Source: an uncultured Lachnospiraceae bacterium
GTDB lineage: Bacteria; Bacillota; Clostridia; Lachnospirales; Lachnospiraceae
NCBI GenBank assembly: GCA_900316165.1
Contig: ONBW01000007.1
Location: 1-60,316, forward strand
Direction: 5' to 3'
Length of the DNA stretch: 60,316 bases
Position 1 is the stretch's first letter. The number at the start of each line of letters is the position of its first letter. Position numbers and translations under genes: made by a program. A model generated the notes under the pieces. The model saw only the letters and a list, made by a program, of their open reading frames with translations. It did no database searches and had not been told where the DNA came from. Shown here piece by piece: positions 42,366 through 51,500 of the stretch.

Positions 42366-43277
42366 TTAATGTACTGCGCCAACAATGTCTTTTATTTTTT
42401 CAATGCCATGGTCATCCATGTACTTCTCGATACCGTCTATAATATCTATCGTGCTGTTCGGATTATAGAAGTTTGCTGCTCCGACTGCTACAGCACTTGC
42501 TCCTGCAAGCATCATCTCTACTGCATCCTGCCAGGTGGAGATACCTCCCATTCCGATAACAGGAATCTTTACAGCATTTGATGCCTCATATACCATTCTT
42601 ACAGCTATCGGATGTACAGCGGGGCCACTCAAGCCCCCTGTCTTATTTGCAAGGACAAAGGTCTGTCTTTCGATATTTATCTTCATTCCAGTGATGGTAT
42701 TTATAAGAGAGATACCATCGGCACCACCAGCCTCAGCTGCCTTAGCAATCTCCTTTATGTCTGTGACATTTGGAGTAAGCTTCATCACGACAGGCTTGTC
42801 TGTATTTTTCTTAATCAGGCTTGTGATCTTCTCTACCTCAACTGGATCCGTCCCAAAAGCAAGTGCCCCCGCTTTAACATTCGGGCAGCTGATATTAATC
42901 TCTAGAAAGGCTATTGCCTCATCTGTAAGCTTCTTTACTACATCTACGTACTCGTCCTCTGTATGTCCGCAGACATTTACGCCAATCGTTGCGCCAGCCT
43001 TCTTAAGGAAAGGCAGGTCACGCTTTAGGAAGACATCGACTCCAGGATTCTCAAGTCCAATAGCGTTAAGCATTCCTGAAGGTGTTTCTGCAACTCGCGG
43101 CGAAGGATTTCCGTCCCATGGGACATTTGAAACTCCCTTTGTTACTACAGCTCCAATCTTTGATATATCTATAAACTCAGAATACTCTTCTCCGCTGCCA
43201 AAGGTTCCGCTGGCTGTCATCACAGGATTTTTAAGCTGAACGAAACCAAGGTCTGTCGTCATATCAGGTTTACTCAT
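42366..43277 (-). CDS. pyrD: Dihydroorotate dehydrogenase, catalytic subunit (type 1B)
   Basis: A 303-residue FMN TIM barrel. The catalytic base is Cys131 in INISCPNVKAG, which marks class 1; the adjacent PyrK marks the NAD-dependent 1B heterotetramer. Also MTASGTFGSGEEY (20-32), NAIGLENPG (71-79) and GMGGISTWQDAVEMMLAGA near the C-terminus. It overlaps the pyrK stop by one base. Confidence 0.96.
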   Translation of the reverse strand: MSKPDMTTDLGFVQLKNPVMTASGTFGSGEEYSEFIDISKIGAVVTKGVSNVPWDGNPSPRVAETPSGMLNAIGLENPGVDVFLKRDLPFLKKAGATIGVNVCGHTEDEYVDVVKKLTDEAIAFLEINISCPNVKAGALAFGTDPVEVEKITSLIKKNTDKPVVMKLTPNVTDIKEIAKAAEAGGADGISLINTITGMKINIERQTFVLANKTGGLSGPAVHPIAVRMVYEASNAVKIPVIGMGGISTWQDAVEMMLAGASAVAVGAANFYNPNSTIDIIDGIEKYMDDHGIEKIKDIVGAVH

Positions 43278-44053
43278 CAGATGATAACCTCCTTTGCGTT
43301 AAATACAGGGCCATCCTTGCAGACACGGGCTTTCTTGACATTCAGGTGTCCATTTACATCTACCGTATCGACTGTGCAGCCTAAGCAGACTCCCACACCG
43401 CAGGCCATTCTCTCTTCCATGGAGATGTAGCACTCTATACCTCTGGCTAAAGCAAACTGCTTTACAGCGCGAAGCATCGGAAGTGGTCCGCATGCAAAAA
43501 TAACGTTAGCCTTTAAGTAATTCTCCATGATGGCAGTAACTACAGTTCCCTTTGTTCCGTAGCTTCCGTTCTTCGTAGCCACGTATACTTTTGAACCTGT
43601 CCTCTCAAACTCTTCTTTGAGGAACGGATAATCGTTATATCCCAATACAATCTTACAACTGTGCGGGAATTCCTTTGTCAGCTCAAGCATAGGAGGTATT
43701 CCTATGCCGCCGCCTATTATCATTGCATCCTTCTGTGGGATATCTATAGGGAAGCCATTCCCAAGAGGTCCGATAAAATCGATCGTATCTCCTGATGAAA
43801 GCTTTGAAAACTCTTTTGTACCCTCTCCCGATACTCTGTAGACAATTCTAAGGGAACCGCGGAGTCTGTCTATCTCGCAGATAGAAATAGGGCGTGGCAT
43901 AAGCCTGCTTCCATCATGACAGAACAGATTTAAAAACTGTCCTGGTTTTGCAATCTGGGAAGAAGGAGTGTTTATCCACATTGAAAAAATATTCTTCGCT
44001 ACTTCCTCCTGTCTTATGATAAACGCTGTTTCCCTTTTTTTCTTTTCATCCAT
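43277..44053 (-). CDS. pyrK: Dihydroorotate dehydrogenase electron-transfer subunit
   Basis: A 258-residue FAD and [2Fe-2S] protein passing electrons from dihydroorotate to NAD+. The flavin domain shows MPRPISICEID (about 52-62), and GGGIGIPPMLELTKE begins the NAD lobe. The cluster ligands are Cys218, Cys223, Cys226 and Cys245. GGAGAAG precedes the ATG. Confidence 0.95.
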   Translation of the reverse strand: MDEKKKRETAFIIRQEEVAKNIFSMWINTPSSQIAKPGQFLNLFCHDGSRLMPRPISICEIDRLRGSLRIVYRVSGEGTKEFSKLSSGDTIDFIGPLGNGFPIDIPQKDAMIIGGGIGIPPMLELTKEFPHSCKIVLGYNDYPFLKEEFERTGSKVYVATKNGSYGTKGTVVTAIMENYLKANVIFACGPLPMLRAVKQFALARGIECYISMEERMACGVGVCLGCTVDTVDVNGHLNVKKARVCKDGPVFNAKEVII

Positions 44054-44078
44054 GAATCTTCTCCTAAACCACTTGGCC

Positions 44079-44999
44079 TCAGCCTATAGATTTCTTCAGA
44101 TCATACTTCATATCAAGAACTGCTGCTCTTGAAGCATCAGCAAAATGCTTTTCTCCATACTTCTCATAGCCGTTCTTTGTGTATGCCGCTATAATTCCGC
44201 GTGAGGAGTTTACTATAGCTCCATCTCCGTTCTTATCAAAAAAGCCCTTAAGATCTTCTCCCTTTCCGCCCTGTGCTCCATAGCCAGGAACAAGAATGAA
44301 GGTATGAGGAAGCCTCTTCCTGAGCTCTGCTCCCATCTCTGGGTAAGTAGCTCCTATTACTGCTCCAACATCTGAATACTGTCCGTGACGTAAGTCTTTG
44401 CCCCATTCCTCGACCTTATCTCCTACCATCTCATAGAGCGTATTCTTACCAATCTTTTTGTCCTGGAATTCTCCACTGGATGGATTCGATGTCTTTACAA
44501 GTACAAAGGTTCCCTTGTCCTCTTCCTTGCAGACATCTACAAACGGCTTTACACCATCTGTTCCGAGATACGGATTTACTGTGGCAAAATCTGCGTCGAA
44601 CACAGGAAGCTTTTTCTTTCCGACTTCAATCTTTCCTAAATGTGATATCGCATAAGACTGAGAAGTCGATCCGATATCACCACGCTTTACATCTGCAATA
44701 ACAAAAAGACCTTTACTCTTACAGTAATCAACTGTCTCCTTATATGCTATAAGTCCAGGAATTCCGAACTGCTCATACATAGCTATCTGTGGCTTTACTG
44801 CCGGTATCAGATCATAAACAGCGTCAACAATCGCCTTATTAAAAGCAAGTATGGCGCCGGCTGCTGCTTCCAGTGTCTCTCCATTTTCCTCGATTGCAGC
44901 CTTCTTTATAAACGATGGCACAAATGCGAGGTTAGGGTCGAGCCCAACTACTATAGGTGCTTCCTTTTTATGGATCTCAGAGATCAGCTTCTCAATCAT
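44079..44999 (-). CDS. pyrF: Orotidine-5'-phosphate decarboxylase
   Basis: A 306-residue barrel of the longer PyrF class. The active-site tetrad is in FVIADVKRGDIGSTSQSYA (about 94-112), with VGLDPNLAFVP at the N-terminus and PGYGAQGGKGEDLKGFFD (about 240) as the phosphate-binding end. It lies 12 bases after pyrC. Confidence 0.95.
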   Translation of the reverse strand: MIEKLISEIHKKEAPIVVGLDPNLAFVPSFIKKAAIEENGETLEAAAGAILAFNKAIVDAVYDLIPAVKPQIAMYEQFGIPGLIAYKETVDYCKSKGLFVIADVKRGDIGSTSQSYAISHLGKIEVGKKKLPVFDADFATVNPYLGTDGVKPFVDVCKEEDKGTFVLVKTSNPSSGEFQDKKIGKNTLYEMVGDKVEEWGKDLRHGQYSDVGAVIGATYPEMGAELRKRLPHTFILVPGYGAQGGKGEDLKGFFDKNGDGAIVNSSRGIIAAYTKNGYEKYGEKHFADASRAAVLDMKYDLKKSIG

Positions 45000-45011
45000 C
45001 GTATGTCCTTT

Positions 45012-46286
45012 CTACTGCTTTGTGATAACTCCCTGATGTAATACTGCCTTTACACGTCCTGTAAGCTTCTTGCCCGCAAACGGCGTGTTCCTTCCCATAC
45101 TCTTAAACTCCTCAGGTCTTACTGTCCAGATCTCCTTCGGATCAAATACCACGATATCTGCTACATTTCCTACGCTGATATCGCCTCTTTCTATTCCAAG
45201 AATTCTTGACGGATTAAAACTCATTTTTTCAGCCATCTGAATAGGAGTCAGGTATCCTCCGTTTACAAGAACTGAATTCGTAAGTGCAGCCGCTGTCTCA
45301 AGGCCAACTATTCCAAACGGTGCCTTCTCAAAGCCTCTTGATTTCTCCTCTGCTGTATGCGGAGCATGATCAGTACTTATGCAGTCAAATACTCCCTTTG
45401 CCAGGCCATCTCTTAAGGCAGCCACATCTGCTCTCGTGCGGAGCGGCGGGTTCATCTTATAGTTGGCATCGTTCTTATCAGGTATATCCTCACAGCTTAA
45501 AGTAAAGTGATGCGGGCATACCTCTCCGCTGACACGAATACCTTCCTGCTTTGCCCTGTAGAGATACTGCTCTGCTCCTGCCGTAGAACAGTGACAGAGA
45601 TGAAGCCATACGCCTGTCTCTTTCGCAAGCATTATATCTCTTACTGCTATGATATCCTCTACAGCATTTGAAATGCCAGCAACTCCAAGTCTTTCTGACT
45701 CAGACATGTTCACAACGCCACCCTCAACAAGTGGCTTGTCCTCACAGTGGTCAAGTATTACTCCACCTGCATCCTTTATAATCCTCATGGCTCTTCTCAT
45801 AAGAGCAGAGTTCATGACACTTTTTCCATCCTCTGAAAATACCCTGCAGCCTGCTGCAATAAGTCCATTAAGGTCTGCTAGTTCTTCCCCTGCAAGTCCC
45901 TTTGTAATAGAGCCTGCCTGAAGTACTGTAACCTTTCCGTGTTTCTTGGCCTTGTCACAGACATACTTGTAAGTATCAACATTATCGACAACAGGTGAGG
46001 TATTTGCCATGGCAACTATAGTCGTAAAACCGCCATTTGCAGCAGCCTCGATTCCCGTATCAATAGTCTCCTTCTGTGTCTGTCCAGGGTCTCTTAAATG
46101 CACATGCATATCAATAAAGCCTGGCATCACATAACAGCCTGCTGCATCTATGATCTGATCAGCCTCGGTATCAACGATCATCGGCGCAATGCGCGCTACT
46201 CTTCCATCCTCTACGAGAAGATCCGCAACAGTATCCATACTGTCAGCCGGATTTAAAATTCGTCCGTTTTTAATAATAATCTTCAT
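45012..46286 (-). CDS. pyrC: Dihydroorotase (class I)
   Basis: A 424-residue amidohydrolase. The metal site is PGFIDMHVHLRDPGQTQKE (about 55-73), with ILDHCEDKPL, HLCHCSTAGA and CISTDHAPHTAEEK (about 303-316) giving the remaining ligands. It ends the gap between the lipoprotein and pyrF. pyrB and car genes are not in the window, so the pathway's first steps are encoded elsewhere. Confidence 0.95.
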   Translation of the reverse strand: MKIIIKNGRILNPADSMDTVADLLVEDGRVARIAPMIVDTEADQIIDAAGCYVMPGFIDMHVHLRDPGQTQKETIDTGIEAAANGGFTTIVAMANTSPVVDNVDTYKYVCDKAKKHGKVTVLQAGSITKGLAGEELADLNGLIAAGCRVFSEDGKSVMNSALMRRAMRIIKDAGGVILDHCEDKPLVEGGVVNMSESERLGVAGISNAVEDIIAVRDIMLAKETGVWLHLCHCSTAGAEQYLYRAKQEGIRVSGEVCPHHFTLSCEDIPDKNDANYKMNPPLRTRADVAALRDGLAKGVFDCISTDHAPHTAEEKSRGFEKAPFGIVGLETAAALTNSVLVNGGYLTPIQMAEKMSFNPSRILGIERGDISVGNVADIVVFDPKEIWTVRPEEFKSMGRNTPFAGKKLTGRVKAVLHQGVITKQ

Positions 46287-47050
46287 CAGTTATTCTCCGA
46301 AGAACTATCTGTCGAGCTCTTGTCTGAACTTCCTGTATCAGTCTTACCATCACTTGAAGTTTCTTCATAAAGCTTATTAATGTCGTCACTGCTCATCAGC
46401 GCAGTAGTAAGGAACTCACTCTCCTTTTTCATGTCCTCATCATCAGGATACTGCTCGAGATAATTGTTCGCATATTCAAGTGCATTTGAAAAATCACCGT
46501 CTTCCTCGCAGCTTTTGACTTTAAGCCTCATTACGTCTTTAGAAGCCTTTGCATCTTTAGGCATTTTTTCATAAAATTTATCTGCTGCTTCACGCATTCC
46601 AGCGTTTATCAGTGAAAGGTACGCATTCTCATAAAGCTGTGAATCCTTTGAGATGGATGAAGCCTTTTTAAGATACGACAGAGCCTTATCCTCGTTACCA
46701 GTATTGCAGTAGATAAGCCCACTCAGATAGAGTGCTTTCTCGTCCTTTGAATCAAACTCAAGAAGCCCCTTGAGCGTCTGTAAAGCATCGTCATTTTTTC
46801 CAAGCTTGTACTGGGCAGTCGCCTTGTAGAGGGCAATATCCTTCTCCTCAGCTCCAACAGTCGTAGACTGTGACAGGGCATTCGAAAAATCCTTTAATGC
46901 CTTATCATAATCCTCCTGCTTCATAGCCTCTATGCCATCCCTCTTATAGTCCTCCTGCTTCCGTTTTTTTCCGCAGCCGGTCATAGGAAATGCCAGTGAG
47001 ATTATCAGTACAAATGATAAAATAGTAAACAGTTTATTTTTTATTTTCAT
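46286..47050 (-). CDS. TPR-containing lipoprotein
   Basis: A 254-residue exported protein. Lipobox FPMTGC follows a hydrophobic signal (MKIKNKLFTILSFVLIISLA), so the Cys near position 25 should be lipidated. Four to five tetratricopeptide-like repeats follow (about 40-215, e.g. YDKALKDFSNALSQS, LYLSGLIYCNTGNEDKALSYL). The tail is Ser/Asp/Thr-rich. The MKIKNK start is favoured because upstream codons are not signal-peptide-like. No Shine-Dalgarno is visible and a perfect extended -10 ends nine bases before the ATG. The function is probably protein-protein contact at the cell surface; its link to pyr genes is unexplained. Confidence 0.8.
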   Translation of the reverse strand: MKIKNKLFTILSFVLIISLAFPMTGCGKKRKQEDYKRDGIEAMKQEDYDKALKDFSNALSQSTTVGAEEKDIALYKATAQYKLGKNDDALQTLKGLLEFDSKDEKALYLSGLIYCNTGNEDKALSYLKKASSISKDSQLYENAYLSLINAGMREAADKFYEKMPKDAKASKDVMRLKVKSCEEDGDFSNALEYANNYLEQYPDDEDMKKESEFLTTALMSSDDINKLYEETSSDGKTDTGSSDKSSTDSSSENN

Positions 47051-47059
47051 AACCATCTG

Positions 47060-47068
47060 ATTATACCA
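47060..47068 (-). promoter_or_regulatory. Extended -10 immediately upstream of the lipoprotein gene
   Basis: TGG-TATAAT on the minus strand ends nine bases before the ATG at 47050, so a transcript from it would be leaderless or nearly so. The -35 region is poor. Confidence 0.4.
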
Positions 47069-47105
47069 AATTTCAGCCACTGTGAACAGTGAACGTGTGA
47101 TTTTT

Positions 47106-48374
47106 TTAATCTTCTGCACCGCCATTTTCAGGCTGTGGGATCCTGATACTTACCTTTTCAATCCTTCTATGCTTTACTTCCTGTACTGTAAAAATAACCC
47201 CTTCTTTAGATACATATCTCTCTCCCTTCCTTGGCAGATGGTCAAAGAGTCCGAGCAGATATCCACCTATCGTATCGTAATCCTCAGATTCAAGCTTTAA
47301 ACCTGTAGCTTCGGAGAGGTCGTCAAGATTCATAGAACCGATAACACTATACTCACCTGGTGCCGTCTGAGTAAGCTCAGTCTCTTCTCTCTCGTCATAC
47401 TCATCCTGGATATCTCCAACGAGCTCCTCAAGAAGATCCTCAAGTGTGACTATTCCTGAGACTGAACCATACTCATCGAGGACTATTGCCATATGAATCC
47501 GTTTCTTGCGCATCTGATTGAAAAGCTCATCTGCGTTTTTAAATTCATATGTAAAAAATGGTTCCCTGAGATAGCTCTTCAGGGAGAACTGTTCTCCCTC
47601 TTTTCTTTTTAAAAGGTCCTTCATATTCAGGATACCAACTACATGGTCAGTATCTGTGTCGTAGACAGGAATTCTGGTGTACATCTCATCAAGAAAAACA
47701 CTTCTGACCTTAGAGTATGACCAGTTGACGTTAATCATCGTAACATCGATTCTCGGGATCATCAGCTCCTTTACCTCTGTATCTGAAAAATCAAAGAGGT
47801 TGTTGATGTAATCCTTCTCTTCATTTTCTATCGCTCCGCTCTCGTTTCCGACGTCTACTATCGTACGGAATTCAGCCTCTGTCATCTGTGACTTCTTATC
47901 GTCCTTATCTGCTCCCACAAGCTTCATGATAAATCCGCAGATCTTATTGACGATAAATATGACAGGTGTGAGCACTACAGTGAGCGCATAGATGATTCCA
48001 GCTACACGAAGCGACATCCTAAGTGCCTGACGACTTGCCATATTCTTCGGTGTTATCTCTCCAAAAATCAAAACAAGAAGTGTCATTACTCCTGTTGCTA
48101 TTCCAGCGCCAGAGCTTCCAAACAGATTCATGAACAGTACGGTGGCAAGTGACGAAGCTGAGATATTCACGACATTATTTCCTATCAGAATAGCTGAGAG
48201 CATTTTCTGTGTATTTGCTGTCACCTTCTGAACCATTTTAGCGCGTGAGTCACCCTCGTTTGCCATAGTACGGATCTTAAACCGGCTGACAGTTGTAAGC
48301 GCCGTCTCTGACGATGAAAAGAATGCTGAGAGGGCTAAAAGAATAACTAATAATATAATCTGTATAACTACCAT
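47106..48374 (-). CDS. CNNM/CorC-HlyC family transporter-associated protein
   Basis: A 422-residue membrane protein. The DUF21 (CNNM) membrane domain (about 1-155, four helices) includes LSAFFSSSETALTTVSRFK and GEITPKNMASRQA. A CBS pair follows (about 205-335, RIPVYDTDTDHVVGILNMKDLL and IVLDEYGSVSGIVTLEDLLEELVG), then a C-terminal CorC/HlyC domain (about 350-420). Family members are linked to magnesium homeostasis; the old name hemolysin is misleading. It may be the first gene of the transcript that continues into pyrC. Confidence 0.9.
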   Translation of the reverse strand: MVVIQIILLVILLALSAFFSSSETALTTVSRFKIRTMANEGDSRAKMVQKVTANTQKMLSAILIGNNVVNISASSLATVLFMNLFGSSGAGIATGVMTLLVLIFGEITPKNMASRQALRMSLRVAGIIYALTVVLTPVIFIVNKICGFIMKLVGADKDDKKSQMTEAEFRTIVDVGNESGAIENEEKDYINNLFDFSDTEVKELMIPRIDVTMINVNWSYSKVRSVFLDEMYTRIPVYDTDTDHVVGILNMKDLLKRKEGEQFSLKSYLREPFFTYEFKNADELFNQMRKKRIHMAIVLDEYGSVSGIVTLEDLLEELVGDIQDEYDEREETELTQTAPGEYSVIGSMNLDDLSEATGLKLESEDYDTIGGYLLGLFDHLPRKGERYVSKEGVIFTVQEVKHRRIEKVSIRIPQPENGGAED

Positions 48375-48422
48375 TCTGTTCTCCTGTGCTCCTGAACGTC
48401 AGTACGTCTTAGTGTGTATAAG

Positions 48423-48450
48423 TAAAGGGGCATTTTGCCCCTTTAGTATA
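48423..48450 (-). promoter_or_regulatory. Hairpin fused to an extended -10 promoter upstream of the CorC/HlyC gene
   Basis: TAAAGGGGCA and TGCCCCTTTA (48423-48432 and 48436-48445) form a perfect 10-bp stem. TGC-TATACT (hexamer 48445-48450) directly abuts it on the minus strand, with ACGACA 17 bases further up. The hairpin probably terminates the 1963-residue protein's transcript, while the start point predicted for the promoter falls inside the loop. Confidence 0.6.
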
Positions 48451-48529
48451 GCACAGTTTTTATTTGATGTCGTCACCCAGAAAAACTTCTACAAATACCA
48501 CCTTACTAAATTTTTCGTCATTTTGTTTT

Positions 48530-51500
48530 TTAACAGACTCCCTTGTATTCCACTCCATCATATATCAAAACAGTTCTCTTCGAAGTAACTATACGGGAAC
48601 TGTTCGGAGAATAGAGTATAATATTCGTTCTTTCTGAAGGTATATAGATGGTTTCTTCTGTGTCACCATTCTGCATTGTTATCAGATAAACGCTCGCATT
48701 CTCATCAGGTGTTATCTGCTCTGTAAGCGTGCTTCCACGCTCTATTTTCTTACTGCTTGTTTCCTGCTTCTTTATGAATGCTGCCCTTACCGTATCAGAT
48801 TCAATATAAAATTCTTTATCATCAAGTGTCCTGTAGACCGACCTGACTGTGTATTCTGATACCCTGCTGTCTCCTCCTTCTCTATAATACTGGGCATATA
48901 AAACTTCACTATTTTCAATTCTCTCAGCAGCCGAAACTTCCGTTTCATCCACATCCAATTCGTCTGATGCCTTCTCATCTATCTCTGAAGAAATTTCTGC
49001 ATCTGACGGAATACCTTCCTCTGGCTCCACCTGACTTGTATCTACTGTTTCATATTCTCCTTTGCTCTTCTCAGGAAATAGAAGATCTTCCTTCACCTGA
49101 TAAAAGTCTGCATTTTTATCAAACTGGAAGACAAGCCTTATACCTTCTCCTGTGTAGATATCCTTTTGTTTTTTATACAGGAGCTTTGGTGCCGTCAGCT
49201 TCAGGGTTTTCTCTTCTACTACTTCTGACTTTCGGCTTGTATACTCCTTTCCGCCATCTGAAGAAATGACATGTGCCTCTGCGGAGATTGAATAAATCGT
49301 ATCATCACTCATCAATTTAGAAATAATACACGAATTTTCTTTATCAGGCTCTAAATCCATATAGTGTCTCTCTCCGGTCTTTGTCTGATAATAGATACGG
49401 ACAAAATCTGCTGCTGTCTGTTCTTTAAGCTTCAGCCGGATAGACCTGCAGCCAGCCTCAGTTGAACTGATATAAGGTCTTTTCAGAAATGCTGTCTCTA
49501 TCTCATTCGAATACTCACTCTGCTCAGTTAGTTCATCACTTGCAAGCCTGCTGCCTAATGCCCTGACACGATATCTGTAAACGCCCTCATCTCCTATCGC
49601 AGTATGATATGTGATCACATCAAAGTCAAAATACTTCTCACCATTCTCATTCTCAGTGAATTCATCTATTTCCTTTATGACCCTATAGCCCTCAGGCTTG
49701 ACTCCCTTTAAACATTTCCTTTCAATTATGTACTTTCTTGCCCTGGAGTCTTTTTCAAATGACAGCCGAAGTTTCTGATCTTCCCCGGTATCATTTTCGT
49801 ATACTGATACTTTAGGTTTTTCAAGTTTTTTTGTATGGACTGTCTCTTTGCAGGTCATCAGCTTTTTGCCGCGATAATAAAAATCAGCTGTCACCAGATA
49901 ATGCTCATTTGGCTTAAGATCTGAAAATACTATTCCAGAGCACATCTTCTGATTTGTTTTACGCTCTATTGTTTTTATACTTGAATCTCCCCACTGTGAG
50001 AGCGTAATCTCAGTAGTGTCGATTTCGGATTTAATATCCCAGGTCAGATGAATCGAAGAAAGTCCTTCATTTACTATAAGAGGCTTGTTCTTCTGATTCT
50101 CAGCCGTCTTTTCATCCAAAACGCAGTTCGCTATAAATTCATTTCTCCAGGTAAGTGCGTCACAATTCTTCTTATACAAAAACTCTTTAGAACGGATGAT
50201 ATCATCAGAATCAAAGACCCACTTTTCAGTTGCTTGTGATTCTTCTGCTGCCTGCCCTAAAAGCTTCCTGTAGCTTTCCTCTCTCCAGACAGACTTCGGT
50301 TCAAGGCTGTCTAAATCAGCTGAAGAAACAGCTCTTACATATATAGGTGCACTGTAAAAAGTATCTGAAGATGTTCCTGCATTTCCTCTATCTGTCGAAT
50401 CAGGTATATCATCCGTTGTATCCTCTGCATCATCACTCATTACGTAGACCTTTGCCTGAGCCACTGAAAGATTCTGTTTAAATCTCTTAAGGTCGGCATC
50501 ATTTTTATCAGTAACCGAATAGTAGACGCTTACACTGCCAGAATCTCCCATCTGCTTTAAGGCATCTACAGAGAATATCTTCTTTATCGGGTCTGTATAG
50601 ACTTTGATGTATTTTCTATCTATGTCTCCATCCTCAAAGTCAGACGCTGTGACAGCTTTCTCTGAAAGCAGTCTATCAAGTACAGCTGACTCATCTGACA
50701 ATTCATCCGCATAAAACGAACTGTCATATGCAGAAAGAACAGGGTACTCATCCCATACTGCATATATTCTGAGAGATGCCTTACCATTATCAATTGATAC
50801 CTGGCCCTTCTCCACAGCATAAATATAAAATGACAACGCCCCAAAGTTTGGATAGTCCTCTATAAAGCTTTCATCTGATACTATCTCAGATGGTCCGTGC
50901 AGCTTGTCTCCTTTACAGTATACCCCATCATCTTTATAGATGGCATTCTTATCAAAGCTGAAACCCTGAAATGATGTCTGGTGCTGATATATCCTGTCAG
51001 TCATACTCTCATAATCGAACTTTTTTCTCGTGATATTTTTTATGAAATACTCATCATAGGTCCCGTCAGGTCCAGTATTTCCATCAAATACAAAGGTTCC
51101 ATCTACAGGTTCTCTTGTATAATTTGGGACACCATTTGTCTGTCCATTCCCATCAAAAATCATAGAAAAGTTCGTATCCCATACAGCATAAAAAGTATGA
51201 TCTTCACTATATATCCTTATAATCCTGTCTTTATCATATATAATCTTCTTATACCCATCTTTGTCCCGGTCTCTATAACCAATCTGCTTAAGACCGGCCG
51301 TGATTTCCTTTTTATTCCAGAATATCCGGCACCTGTCCTCTTCAAAAGTCAGCGGCGCTGTCGTAAATTCCTGTGGTTCTCTCCAGTAAAATTCTGTCAC
51401 TTCTGGTGTCTTAGAAGTAATCCGATCGTCTTTTACAGGGAAATCCGAATCATATATTCCCGAAAGAAGGCAGGATAAAACTATAGTTCCTGTCCTTCCA

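Noticed and set aside
42535-43239. 234-codon plus-strand frame
   Set aside because: It is antisense to pyrD, with Ser/Ile/Thr-rich shadow composition and no ribosome binding site.
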